Shown in pieces: positions 35,425 through 46,480 of a DNA stretch of 64,000 nt (its first letter is position 1; the number at the start of each line of letters is the position of its first letter). The translations under genes and the position numbers were made by a program. Source of the stretch: Costus lasius. Its lineage: Eukaryota; Streptophyta; Magnoliopsida; Zingiberales; Costaceae. Under the pieces are notes generated by a model that made no database searches, was not told the origin of the DNA, and worked only from the letters and a program-made list of their open reading frames with translations. Location of the stretch: positions 15,208,001 to 15,272,000 of the forward strand of contig JANVAS020000231.1 of NCBI GenBank assembly GCA_027563935.2, given 5' to 3'.

Positions 35425-38400
35425 CTTTATCGATGTAAGTACTTTGGCACAGCCCGAGAAGCCTCTTAGATCTATCTCTGTAGATCTTCACACCTAATAC
35501 ATAGGCTGCTTCTCCTAGATCTTTCATCTGGAAACATTTTCTTAACCATGCTTTAACAGCATGCAGTTCAGGAATATCGTTTCCAATGATTAAGATATCA
35601 TCGACGTAGAGGACTAGGAAAGTAATCACGCTCCCACTAAACCTCTTATATACACACGGGTCATCTTCATTCTTGATGAAACCAAATTCACAGATTGATT
35701 CATCAAAACGAATATTCCAGCTTCTAGATGCTTGTTTAAGTCCATAAATGGACTTCTTTAACTTGCATAATTTATGACGATCTGATGGATTAGTGAAACC
35801 TTCAGGTTGTGTCATATACACATCCTCATCCAGTTTTCCATTAAGGAAAGCGGTCTTCACATCCATCTGCCAGATCTCATAATCGTAATATGCTGCTATC
35901 GCAAGAATAATCCGAATAGACTTGAACATGGCTACATGAGAGAAAGTTTCATCATAATCTATCCCGTAGATTTGTTTGAAACCTTTCGCAACTAGCCTGC
36001 CTTTATAGGTAACTACGTTACCATCCATGTCAATCTTCTTCTTGAAGATCCATTTACAGCCTATAGGGATTACTCCCGGAGGCGGATCAACCAAATCCCA
36101 TACTTGATTATCTGACATGGAGTCCATCTCGGCTCGCATAGCTTCAAGCCATCTAGCTGACTCCGGTCCACTGACCACATCCGCATAAGTGAGGGGTTCA
36201 TCATGATCAATGATGTAGACTCCGTCATAGCGCTCAGGCTGTCGACGGATCCTTCCCGATCTACGCGGTTCCCGTGATATCTGAGCCTCAGGTTGTTCAA
36301 TAACCTGTTCTACTGGCTCAGGCTCATTCAACTGTGCTTGACTACTTTGTCCTTCCTCTGGATTCTCATCCAGTTTTATTTCTCTCCCACTGGCTTCTTG
36401 CAGAAGAAATTCCTTCTCAAGAAAAATTGCCGTCCGAGCAACAAATACTTTGTTCTCTTTGGGATCGTAGAAATAATAACCCTTAGTTTCCTTAGGGTAA
36501 CCGACAAATATGCATTTCTCAGATCTGCTCTCTAGTTTCCCAGAGGCGAGCTTTTTGACATAAGCATCGCAACCCCAGATCTTAATAAATGTCAAGCTCG
36601 GCTGTTTCCCATACCATAAGTCATATGGAGTCTTTGAAACTGCCTTAGATGGCACTCGGTTTAGTACCTTTGTAGCTGTTTCCAGTGCAAATCCCCAAAA
36701 GGAGTAAGGTAGAGTAGCCTGACTCATCATAGAACGAACCATATCCAGTAAGGTTCTGTTCCTCCTCTCGGACACACCATTCCATTGCGGTGTTCCTGGT
36801 GGAGTGAGCTGTGAGATAATCCCACACTCCTTCAGATAGTCAGTAAACTCTCGACTTAGGTATTCTCCACCTCGATCTGAGCGAAGTGCCTTGATATTTC
36901 GGCCTTGCTGATTCTGTACTTCATTTTTGAACACTTTGAACTTGTCAAAAGATTCACTCTTATGTCTCATTAGATAGACATACCCATATCTACTGAAATC
37001 ATCAATAAAGGTAATGAAGTATGAATAGCCACCTCTGGCATGTTTACTAAATGGCCCACACACATCACTGTGTATAAGGTCAAGTAAACCTGAAGCCCTT
37101 TGACCTTTGTTAGGAAAAGGAGACTTCGTCATTTTGCCCAATAAACAAGCTTTGCATGTATCAATCTCCTCATAGGAGTATGATCCCAGCAGTCCATGGT
37201 CATGCAACCGCTTAATGCGCTTCTTGTTAATATGGCCTAAACGACTATGCCATAGCAAGGTGCTGTCATCAGCATACTTGGCTTTCTTATTATCAATATT
37301 TTGTATAGAACATTCCATGTCCAACATGAATAACCCATTGTTAATTGACCCAGTAGCATAAATAATATTATCAAGAGAAAGATAACACTTTGAAGTCTTG
37401 CATTCAAAGGAAAACCCTTTCCTGACAAGAGCAGGAATAGAGATAATATTCTTGGTAATGCTAGGTACAAAATAACAATTGTTCAGTTCTAATACAAGTC
37501 CAGATGGTAATGAGATGTGATATTCTCCTACAGCAACAGCAGCAACCCGTGCCCCGTTTCCTACTCGTAGGTCCACCTCATGCTGTCCCACCTGTCTTCT
37601 TCTCTTGAGTTCCTGTACATTTGAACAAATGTGAACTCCACATGCAGTGTCCAACACCCATGATATAGAAGAAGAGGATATCATGACTTCAGTCACAAAA
37701 ATACCTGAGCCAGAAGCGATGCTTCCCTTCTTGTCTCCTTGGAGCGCTTTACAGTCCTTTTTCCAGTGACCCAGCTGGCCACAATGGAAACATCTGTATT
37801 CCTTCGACCGCTTAACCTTTTGTTTCAGAGCCTTGTTGTAGTTCTTGACAGGGGCTTTGCCCTTCTTCCCCTTCTTCTTGTTCCTGGAAGGAAACATCAA
37901 GACAGAGGTTGAAGGCTTTCCCTTTAGAGTCTCCTCTGTAGTCAAGAGCATATTCAGCAACTCTGCCGGAGTACAGTCGATCTTGTTCATATTAAAATTA
38001 ATAATGAACGGATCGAAAGAGGCCGGAAGGGACTGCAGAATAATGTCTACAGCAAGCTCCTGATTGATGGTATGCCCCAGTTTCTCTAGAGCCTCTTTGT
38101 GCCCAATCATCTTGAGCACATGAGCTCCCACTGGACTCCCTTCAGCCAGTTTGCTCTGAAAGAAAAGCTTGGTCAAATTATAGCGTTCAGTCCTCGCCTG
38201 TGCAGCATACAGCATCTTGAGGTTTGCTATAATTTCTATAGCAGACATATCCTCATGCTGACGCTGCAGCTGTGGTGTCATAGAGGCTAGCATCAAGCAA
38301 GCGACATCAATGCTATCATTGACATGCTTTTCAAAGGCTTCCCGAACCGCCCTTGCGGCGTTCGGAGCGGGTTGAGGCGGTATAGCCGTCTCGAGGACAT

Positions 38401-38509
38401 ACAGTTTCCTCTCAGCCTTAAGAACAATCTTAAGGTGTCCGTACCAGTCTGAGAAGTTTGGCCCAGCAAACTTCTCCCTTTCCAGTAGGGATCGCACATT
38501 GAAGCTCAT
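35425..38509 (-). pseudogene. Copia B gag-pol, 5' part (gag through most of RT), cut by gypsy D
   Basis: From ATG at 38509 the frame covers gag, zinc knuckle (CFHCGQLGHWKKDC), protease (WVLDTACG), integrase and RT including YVDD, up to QSTYIDKV, where D's LTR begins. The open frame carries on 26 bases into the LTR and ends at 35399, adding the non-native tail MEAVALL. There is no earlier stop or frameshift. It has one extra Ser before the protease compared with C and E. In FSHVAMF a His replaces the Pro of the other copies. Disruption is solely due to insertion of D. Confidence 0.95.
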
Positions 38510-39797
38510 GGTGTTCGTTGCTGCAGGAATCTACAACAATGCAAGAACAGCAAGGTCAGTATCAATGTTTAGAATCAATCCAGGACTTAAGAAAGATTCT
38601 TTTCTCACTATTTTATCTGACTGAAAAATCCATTAAAACAGTCCGAAAGAGTAAGACTCTTTTAGTGAGATGGGATCCAGATTTCATACTTGGTCTCCGC
38701 GTCCCGCTCAGGCGAGATAAGATGCATAGAGAGTACAAGCACTAATTTCTGGTAGGCAGTCCCTGCCAATCGCCAACCCGTGCGATTCCCCTTCATCTGG
38801 GCAATCCAGCAGACTGTGCCAACTGAGTTGGTACAACACAGTCTCTGACCCCACAGATGGCTGCCTCCATATAGCTAACATATGCCCCATATGTAGCCTA
38901 CATGGTCAAGCTGACCTGACCTACTCCCTGGACCACCACGTGCTATGCTGAGCAACGAGAAGCGATAAATCCCTTCTCTGTAACACGCAGGTGAAATCAC
39001 ACACCGTCTGAAGATAGATGGGCGTGCCCACTGAGTGGGTACAACTGTTGGGGTATGCCCTTAAGGCTAATGTTTGAGGCCTGTGGGAATGTATCTGTAT
39101 CATGTAATAAACTCTTAAGTTTATAAAGGCATGGTTGTTATTCAGTTAGCTACATTGTCTGCTGCAATATATGTTCTTCTGAATAATGTCTCAAAGCTGT
39201 TCAGCTGGGCTGACAAGCTATTATGTCCTTAGTCGATATATCTTGGTGAACATGAGACAGCCTTGATATGGTTAAGACTAATATGTGTTCTAATCTTATA
39301 GGATGCTTCGAGCATGGAATAAGATGTAGACTCATGGGTACATTGGATGTACTGGACAGACCCTACGAGGATGTTCAATTGTTTGTCACAATGTGAATAT
39401 TCCTTGGATATGACAAGTGGCACATTTCCTCTGACTTGAGATCACTTGTGTTTTCTAAATGATGATTGTCATTGTTTTGAGGTAGTTCAATATCATTTGA
39501 AACATAATGATTATAGACTATCTTGGATGGTGAGCTTGAGTCAGGTTAGAGCACTAGTGATAGACATAGGATTGCCGTCTCCTTATTGAAGGAGTGTGAT
39601 GTTCTAAAGGGGCCCCCTGGATGAGATGATTGAGAGAGTGTATGGCCATACCCAGGTGACAGTGTTCATCTGATCTAATCATGCTCATCATATTGGAGCT
39701 ACAAGCTTGACAGGCTTGTCCAATAAGAACATCCAGTGGCAAAGGAAATATGTATGCTTTGTGAATTGATTCACACTTGTGCTGTTTTTGGGTGAAG

Positions 39798-39823
39798 TCT
39801 TGGAAGACTCTTTCCTTTATATC
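39798..39823 (+). promoter_or_regulatory. Putative LTR promoter core (palindrome plus TATA-like box)
   Basis: The perfect palindrome GTCTTGGAAGAC-like block is followed by CTTTATATC, then by the most conserved stretch of the LTR. The arrangement is kept in all copia LTRs of the window. A role as TATA box is inferred; the alternative is the TTTATAAAGG near 39120. Confidence 0.35.
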
Positions 39824-39829
39824 GGGAGA

Positions 39830-39880
39830 CAGTGATGTGTTGCTAGATACCCCTCACTGGTCGTGATAACGTGAGTTATC
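39830..39880 (+). promoter_or_regulatory. Conserved tandem stem-loops SL1 and SL2 in the copia LTR
   Basis: SL1 pairs CAGTGA (39830-39835) with TCACTG (39854-39859) around the invariant loop TGTTGCTAGATACCCC. SL2 is GATAAC-GTGA-GTTATC (39865-39880). The same pair occurs in each copia LTR here, with paired substitutions in SL2 (GATAAT/ATTATC in C and F) and in both stems of relic J. It lies just downstream of the TATA-like box, so it could be at the 5' end of the transcript. Confidence 0.6.
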
Positions 39881-40757
39881 GTTACCGACATTTAAAGGAA
39901 ACCCTCAGGGTCGCACAATTTGATGATATGGCTTACTTAAGTCAGATCGTGTGGACTGAATTGTTTGGGTTCAGTTTAATGGGATTAAATCTCTGATTGT
40001 GAGTGAGATCTGGTCTGATCATGTTTGATTGATTAGGGCTTGAGATCGGTAAGCTTCGATCGAGAGAATGAATGCTAGATCAGTCAGATCAGAAGCATTG
40101 AGAGATCGACGGTCAGATTGAGAGCCTTAGGGTTTATTTTGATCTGCACTCATTTCTTGGTTTATTTGGTTAGCGGACCAAATCGCTTTGAACCAGCTCT
40201 TGAATGAGCGCATGGTTCAATGCTGATGTGGCATTTGCGATTGGGGTGAATCCTAAGATCGCACGTAGAGATGTGGCATGCTATTTTTGGATAGCACCTC
40301 TCGAACGTTGCCATGATCTCACGTCGCTCCTCTTTGGTCTCTTCACGCCTTTCTCGCGTCTTGGGGTTGGCTTGGAAGTGGCATTCTCGTGTGGAGAAAG
40401 TCCAAGGCGACAAGAGAAAAAACGCCAAGAAGAAATCTCTCCTTTCCCTTTGCAATCGATCAAAGACACTCTTGGAGCCTTGCTAGCACAAGGAGCACCA
40501 AGATAGTAAGCGCTTCCTCATCTTGTGTGCGCGTCCTAAGGAGGAGATCTTCGTTGCTCTCTTAGATCCAAGGCGTCATCTTCAAATGGCATTGGTATGA
40601 ATCGCATCTTTCATTCAATCATAGTTTTAAGTTGATCATTCAATCATACATGCGATCCTTAACCCTACTTCCGCCCATGCAAAGTTTTAAAGTGCATGGT
40701 ATTAGGGTTTGCGCTCCCCCTAGAAGGGGACCCCCCATGTTAAGGGGTACTTACAAT

Positions 40758-40770
40758 TGGTATCAGAGCC
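40758..40770 (+). other. Primer-binding site of copia E
   Basis: TGGTATCAGAGCC, complementary to the 3' end of initiator tRNA-Met, two bases after the LTR end. Confidence 0.92.
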
Positions 40771-42578
40771 TGCGTTATGATGTATGTTTGTTATGATTGC
40801 TTCTTTGTGATCCATGGTTGCGCATCCTATGAATAGATCTAATAACATGCGGTAAACTACATGCTAGCTTAAGGTCTTTGATGTATGTTTATGTGTTACG
40901 CATGTATGATGCCTTGGCGCTTGCTTTAGAGTTTTTATCAAAAACTTATATCTCTTGCGCGTATCACCTTAGATCTAAGCCGCCTACTGTAAACCCTTAG
41001 ACGGGTTATTAGGGTTGAAGTCACCCCCTAGGTTAGATCCAGAATGTCTGATCAGATCATCTGACAACCTGAATGGGTCGATCAGATAGCACCTTGGCGC
41101 AAGCCTATGGTGGCTATAGGTCGACTGCAGACAGGTGTGTAGCGATGTCTGATTGTGACGATTAATGAACGCACCTGAGTTAGGCCCGGGGTCACGCCCG
41201 TTTGCCAGACCTCAGTGTGGTTGTTCAGCCCTGGCGCATGCATAGTTGACCTTATGGTCGACGCAAGTCAGTTAGGACTTGGTGCATGCAAGGGCAGTGG
41301 ATCTGACTAGGTTGGATGAGTGGATCCCTAGTAATGGACCGTTGTAAGGTTGTAGGGGAAATAAGGAAAAATTAAAATTGATCCTATGGGGTTTTTGAAA
41401 ATTTTAATTTTTATGGATCACGTGGTTCTTGATTGATGCATATGTTTGTCTATTTAGTCTTATGTGGGCTGCCCATATTAATTGTGTGCTGTGCTGGGGC
41501 CTGCGTGCCTGTATTAAAATTGTAAATTAATTATTGTGATCTGCGCATCACTGTGTTTTAATTTATAAATGTAAGTGACCTGCGTGTCACTCTTGTCTAG
41601 ATAGTTAAATTTGTAATTTAATTAGACAAGAGCACAGTGCACACTTGGCAGAGGCGCATGCAGCAAGTGGCTGGACCAGGTGGGAGGTCTAGGGTTCGAC
41701 CCTAGGACCAGGCGCATTTTCCCTGGTGGGCGCACCTGTGCTGTAATTGGCGCTTGGGCCCAGGTTTGGGCCAGATGAGCAGCAAAAGACCCATGAAGAG
41801 CAAATGAAGACTTAAGTTAGCTTAAGGTCTTCTAGGGCTATGGGCTTTTACCACATAAGATACATGCTTTCTTTTATTGCTTAATATTAGAATTGCATGA
41901 TTAAATTATCTTCTGCTATCACCATAGGAATTGCATGATAGGCAAGAAGATAAAAGACCGTTAAAATCCAACGCTTAAATATCAAGCTCGTAAGCCTTCT
42001 GACGCGAAACCTCACTGTTCTGATTATCGTTGGAGCCGTGTTGTACCCACTCAGTGGGCACGTCCATCTATCTTCAGATGGTGCGGGATTACACCTGCGT
42101 GTTACAGAGTAGGGATTTATCCCTTCTCGTTGCTCAGCATAGCACGTGGTGGTCCAGGGAGTAGGTCGGGTCAGCTTGACCATGTAGGCTACATATGTGG
42201 CGCATATGGTAGCACATGGAGGCAGCCATCTGTGGGGTCAGAGATTGTGTTGTACCAACTCAGTTGGCACAGTCTACTGGATTGCCCGGATGAAGGGGAA
42301 TCGCACGGGTTGGCGATCGGCAGGGACTGCCTACCAGAAACTAGTGCTTGTACTCTCTGTGCATCTTATCTCGCCTGAGCGGGACGCGGAGACCAAGTAT
42401 GAAATCTGGATCCCATCTCACTAAAAGAGTTCTACTCTTTCGGGCTGTTTTGCTGGATTTTTCACGCCTGATAAAATAGTGAGAAAAAGAATCTTTCTTA
42501 AGTCCTGATTGATTCTTATACATTGATACTGACCTTGCTGTTCTTGCATTGTTGTAGATACCTGCAGCAACGAACACC
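40771..42578 (+). other. Leader (5' UTR) of copia E
   Basis: About 1.8 kb with no convincing ORF. Notable structures: the AT-rich hairpin at 41592-41630 (CTTGTCT..AGACAAG with an inner TTAAATT/AATTTAA stem) and two short hairpins with a TCA loop, CCCAC-TCA-GTGGG (42046-42058) and CCAAC-TCA-GTTGG (42255-42267). All are conserved in C and B. The region probably holds packaging or dimerisation signals, by analogy only. Confidence 0.7.
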
Positions 42579-45500
42579 ATGAACTTCAATGTGCGATCCC
42601 TACTGGAAAGGGAGAAGTTTGCTGGGCCGAACTTCTCTGACTGGTTTGGACACCTTAAGATTGTTCTTAAGGCAGAGAGGAAACTGTATGTCCTCGAGAC
42701 GGCGATACCGCCGCAGCCCGCTCCGAACGCCGCAAGGGCGGTTCGGGAAGCCTATGAAAAGCACGTCAATGATAGCATTGATGTCGCTTGCCTGATGCTA
42801 GCGTCTATGACGCCACCGCTGCAGCGTCAGCATGAGGACATGTCGGCTATAGACATGATCACAAACCTCAAGATGCTGTATGCTGCACAGGCAAGGACTG
42901 AGCGCTACAATTTGACAAAGCTCTTCTTTCAGAGCAAACTGGCTGAAGGGAGCCCAGTGGGAGCTCACGTGCTCAAGATGATTGGGCACAAGGAGGCTCT
43001 AGAGAAACTGGGGCATACCATCAACCAGGAGCTTGCTGTGGATATTATTCTGCAGTCTCTCCCGCCTTCATTCGACGCGTTCATTATTAATTTTAATATG
43101 AACAAAATCGATTGTACTCCGGCAGAGCTGCTGAATATGCTCTTGACCACTGAGGAAACTCTGAAGGGTAAGCCTTCAACCTCTGTCTTGATGGTTCCTT
43201 CCAGGAACAAGAAGAAGGGGAAGAAGGGCAAGGCCACTGTCAAGAGCTACAGCAAGGTTCTGAAGCAAAAGGTGAAGCGGTCCAAGGAATACGGGTGTTT
43301 CCACTGTGGCCAGCTGGGTCACTGGAAAAAGGACTGTAAAGCGCTCCAAGGAGATAAGAGGGGAAGCTTTGCTTCTGGCTCAGGTATATTCGTGACTGAG
43401 GTCATGTTTTCTTCTTCTATATCATGGGTGTTGGACACTGCATGTGGAGTTCACATTTGTTCAAATGTACAGGAACTCAAGAGAAGAAGGCAGGTGGGAC
43501 AGCATGAGGTGGACCTACGAGTTGGAAACGGGGCACGGGTTGCTGCTGTTGCTGTAGGAGACTACTTTATTTCTTTACCATCTGGACTTGTATTGGAACT
43601 AAACAGTTGTTACTTTGTTCCCAGTATAACTAAAAATATTATCTCCATTCCTGCTCTTGTCAGGAAGGGATTTTCCTTTGAATGCAATATTTCAAAGTGT
43701 GTTTTGTCATATGATAATATTGTTTATGCAACTGGTTCAATTAATAATGGGTTATTCATGTTGGACATGGAAAGTTCTATACAAAATGTTGATATTAAGA
43801 AAGCCAAGTTTGCTGATGACAGCACCTTGCTATGGCATAGTCGTTTGGGCCATATTAACGAGAAACGCATTAAGCGGTTGCATGATAATGGACTGCTGGG
43901 ATCTTTCTCCTACAAGGGGATTGATACATGCAAAGCTTGTTTAATGGGTAAAATGACGAAGTCACCTTTTCCTCACAAAGGTCAAAGGGCTTCAGGTTTA
44001 CTTGACCTTATACACAGTGATGTGTGTGGGCCTTTTAGTAAACATGTCAGAGGTGGCTATCAGTACTTCATTACCTTTACTGATGATTTCAGTAGATATG
44101 GGTATGTCTATTTAATGAGACATAAAAGTGAATCTTTTGACAAGTTCAAAGAATTCAAAAATGAAGTACAAAATCAGCTAGGCCGAAATATCAAGGCACT
44201 TCGTTCTGATCGAGGTGGTGAATACCTAAGTCATGCATTTACTGACTATCTAAGGGAGTGTGGGATTATCTCACAGCTCACTCCACCAGGAACACCGCAA
44301 TGGAATGGTGTGTCCGAGAGGAGAAATAGAACGTTACTTGATATGGTTCGTTCTATGATGAGTCAGGCTACTCTTCCTTACTCCTTTTGGGGTTTTGCAC
44401 TGGAAACAGCTGCAAAGGTACTAAACCGAGTGCCATCCAAGGCAGTTTCAAAGACGCCATATGAATTATGGTATGGGAAACAGCCAAGCTTGACATTTAT
44501 CAGGATCTGGGGTTGCGAGGCTTATGTCAAAAAGCTCGCCTCTGGGAAACTAGAGAGCAGATCTGACAAATGTATCTTTGTCGGTTACCCTAAGGAAACT
44601 AAGGGTTATTATTTCTTCGATCCCAAGGAGAACAAGATTTTTGTTGCTCGGACGGCCATATTTCTTGAGAAGGAGTTTCTTCTGCAAGAGGCCAGTGGGA
44701 GAGAAATAAAGCTGGATGAGAATCCAGACGAAGGACAAAGTAGTCAAGCACAGTTGGATGAGCCTGAGCCGGTAGAACAGGTTATTGAACAACCTGAGGC
44801 TCAGATATCACGGGAACCGCGAAGATCGGGAAGGATTCGTCGACAGCCTGAGCGCTATGACGGAGTCTACATCATTGACAATGATGAACCCCTTACTTAT
44901 GCGGATGCGGTCAGTGGACCGGAGTCAGCGAGATGGCTTGAAGCTATGCGCGCCGAGATGGACTCCATGTCAGATAACCAAGTTTGGGATTTGGTTGATC
45001 CGCCTCCGGGAGTTATCCCTATAGGCTGTAAATGGATCTTCAAGAAGAAGATTGACATGGATGGTAACGTGGTTACCTATAAAGGCAGGCTAGTTGCGAA
45101 AGGTTTCAAACAAATCTATGGTATAGATTATGATGAAACTTTTTCACCAGTAGCCATGTTTAAGTCTATTCGGATTCTTTTCGCGATAGCTGCATATTAC
45201 GATTATGAGATTTGGCAAATGGATGTGAAAACAGCTTTCCTTAATGGAAATCTGGATGAGGATGTGTATATGACACAACCAGAAGGTTTCACTAATCCAG
45301 CAGATCGTCATAAGATATGCAAGTTAAAGAAGTCTATTTATGGACTTAAACAAGCATCGAGAAGCTGGAATATTCGTTTTGATGAATCAGTTACTGAATT
45401 TGGTTTCATCAAGAACGATGATGACCCGTGTGTGTATAAGAGGTTTAGTGGGAGCGTGATTACTTTCCTAGTCCTCTACGTCGATGACATCTTGATCATT

Positions 45501-46460
45501 GGAAACGACATTCCTGAAATGCATGCTGTTAAGGCATGGCTGAGGAAATGTTTCCAGATGAAAGATTTAGGAGAAGCAGCCTATGTGTTAGGTGTGAAGA
45601 TCTACAGGGATAGATCTAAGAGGCTTCTCGGGCTGTGCCAGAGTACTTACATCGATAAGGTCCTGGAGAGATTTCATTTAGAGAATTCTAAACGAGGATA
45701 TCTTCCAGTCAGACATGGTCTGAATCTTTCGAAGAGTCAGTGTCCACAAACACAGACTGAGAAAGATGAAATGGACAATACGCCTTATGCTTCGGCTATT
45801 GGATCCATTATGTATGCGATGTTGTGTACTCGCCCAGACGTCGCTTACGGGTTAAGCGTGACCAGTCGTTACCAGAGTAATCCAGGTATGGCGCACTGGA
45901 TTGCAGTCAAGAACATTTTAAAATATCTGCGGAGGACCAAAGATATGTTCTTGATATATGGTGGTCAGGAAGAACTCAGTATTGAAGGATATACTGACGC
46001 TTCGTTCCAGTCTGACCAGGATGATTTCCGATCGCAATCAGGCTATGTTTTTAGCTTGAATGGAGGTGCAGTGGTGTGGAAAAGTTTCAAACAGTCAACT
46101 GTTGCTGATTCCACAACAGAAGCCGAGTATGTTGCAGCCTCGGAAGCATCCAAGGAGGCAGTGTGGATTCGTAAGTTCGTGAGAGAACTTGGTGTTGTTC
46201 CTTCGAGTGCAGATCCTTTGGTTATCTTTTGTGATAACACTGGAGCAATCGCACAAGCAAAGGAACCACGGTCGCACCAGAAGTCCAAGCACATACAGAG
46301 ACGGTTTCATTTGATCAGGGAGATCATAGATCGTGGCGAGATCAAAGTATGCAAGGTTCATACAGATGACAATCTGGCAGACCCGCTTACCAAGCCTCTG
46401 GCGCAGCAGAAGCATGAGAAGCACTGTAATAATATGGGTTTGAGATTTCTCAACCATTAG
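42579..46460 (+). CDS. Copia gag-pol polyprotein of element E (intact, 1293 aa)
   Basis: Encodes gag, protease, integrase, RT and RNase H in one frame, collinear with the copy in element C and of identical length. Zinc knuckle C240-C253, protease D286-T-A, integrase H420/H425/C451/C454 and D481/D544/E580, RT D882 and YVDD 967-970, and RNase H D1140/E1183/D1219 are all present. The start ATG at 42579 sits in ACACCATGA and matches the start in C and B. Substitutions relative to C are scattered (for example KATVKSY for KAPVKNY before the zinc knuckle, and RGFD-neutral changes elsewhere) and none hits a catalytic residue. No frameshift signal is needed, because gag and pol share a frame. Confidence 0.96.
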   Translation: MNFNVRSLLEREKFAGPNFSDWFGHLKIVLKAERKLYVLETAIPPQPAPNAARAVREAYEKHVNDSIDVACLMLASMTPPLQRQHEDMSAIDMITNLKMLYAAQARTERYNLTKLFFQSKLAEGSPVGAHVLKMIGHKEALEKLGHTINQELAVDIILQSLPPSFDAFIINFNMNKIDCTPAELLNMLLTTEETLKGKPSTSVLMVPSRNKKKGKKGKATVKSYSKVLKQKVKRSKEYGCFHCGQLGHWKKDCKALQGDKRGSFASGSGIFVTEVMFSSSISWVLDTACGVHICSNVQELKRRRQVGQHEVDLRVGNGARVAAVAVGDYFISLPSGLVLELNSCYFVPSITKNIISIPALVRKGFSFECNISKCVLSYDNIVYATGSINNGLFMLDMESSIQNVDIKKAKFADDSTLLWHSRLGHINEKRIKRLHDNGLLGSFSYKGIDTCKACLMGKMTKSPFPHKGQRASGLLDLIHSDVCGPFSKHVRGGYQYFITFTDDFSRYGYVYLMRHKSESFDKFKEFKNEVQNQLGRNIKALRSDRGGEYLSHAFTDYLRECGIISQLTPPGTPQWNGVSERRNRTLLDMVRSMMSQATLPYSFWGFALETAAKVLNRVPSKAVSKTPYELWYGKQPSLTFIRIWGCEAYVKKLASGKLESRSDKCIFVGYPKETKGYYFFDPKENKIFVARTAIFLEKEFLLQEASGREIKLDENPDEGQSSQAQLDEPEPVEQVIEQPEAQISREPRRSGRIRRQPERYDGVYIIDNDEPLTYADAVSGPESARWLEAMRAEMDSMSDNQVWDLVDPPPGVIPIGCKWIFKKKIDMDGNVVTYKGRLVAKGFKQIYGIDYDETFSPVAMFKSIRILFAIAAYYDYEIWQMDVKTAFLNGNLDEDVYMTQPEGFTNPADRHKICKLKKSIYGLKQASRSWNIRFDESVTEFGFIKNDDDPCVYKRFSGSVITFLVLYVDDILIIGNDIPEMHAVKAWLRKCFQMKDLGEAAYVLGVKIYRDRSKRLLGLCQSTYIDKVLERFHLENSKRGYLPVRHGLNLSKSQCPQTQTEKDEMDNTPYASAIGSIMYAMLCTRPDVAYGLSVTSRYQSNPGMAHWIAVKNILKYLRRTKDMFLIYGGQEELSIEGYTDASFQSDQDDFRSQSGYVFSLNGGAVVWKSFKQSTVADSTTEAEYVAASEASKEAVWIRKFVRELGVVPSSADPLVIFCDNTGAIAQAKEPRSHQKSKHIQRRFHLIREIIDRGEIKVCKVHTDDNLADPLTKPLAQQKHEKHCNNMGLRFLNH

Positions 46461-46469
46461 ATTAAGTGC

Positions 46470-46480
46470 AAGTGGGAGAT
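46470..46480 (+). other. Polypurine tract of copia E
   Basis: AAGTGGGAGAT immediately before the 3' LTR (46481). The same sequence precedes the 3' LTRs of A, B and C. Confidence 0.8.

Larger units (their letters stand above)
39046..40755 (+). repeat. 5' LTR of copia E
   Basis: 1710 bp, TGTTGGGGTATGCCC..GGTACTTACA. It contains a TTTATAAAGG motif near 39120, CTTTATATC at 39815-39823, the SL1/SL2 block at 39830-39880 and double C-run/G-run hairpins at 40716-40745. Confidence 0.95.

Noticed and set aside
35399..38509. 1036-codon open frame read as a stand-alone or fused gene
   Set aside because: It is B's gag-pol running 26 bases into the inserted gypsy LTR; the tail MEAVALL is LTR sequence read by chance. 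The rest of pol is at 26616-27420.
40204..40506. 100-codon ORF, repeated at 49327-49629, and its antisense partner
   Set aside because: Located in the E LTR pair and absent from the other LTR copies at that position.
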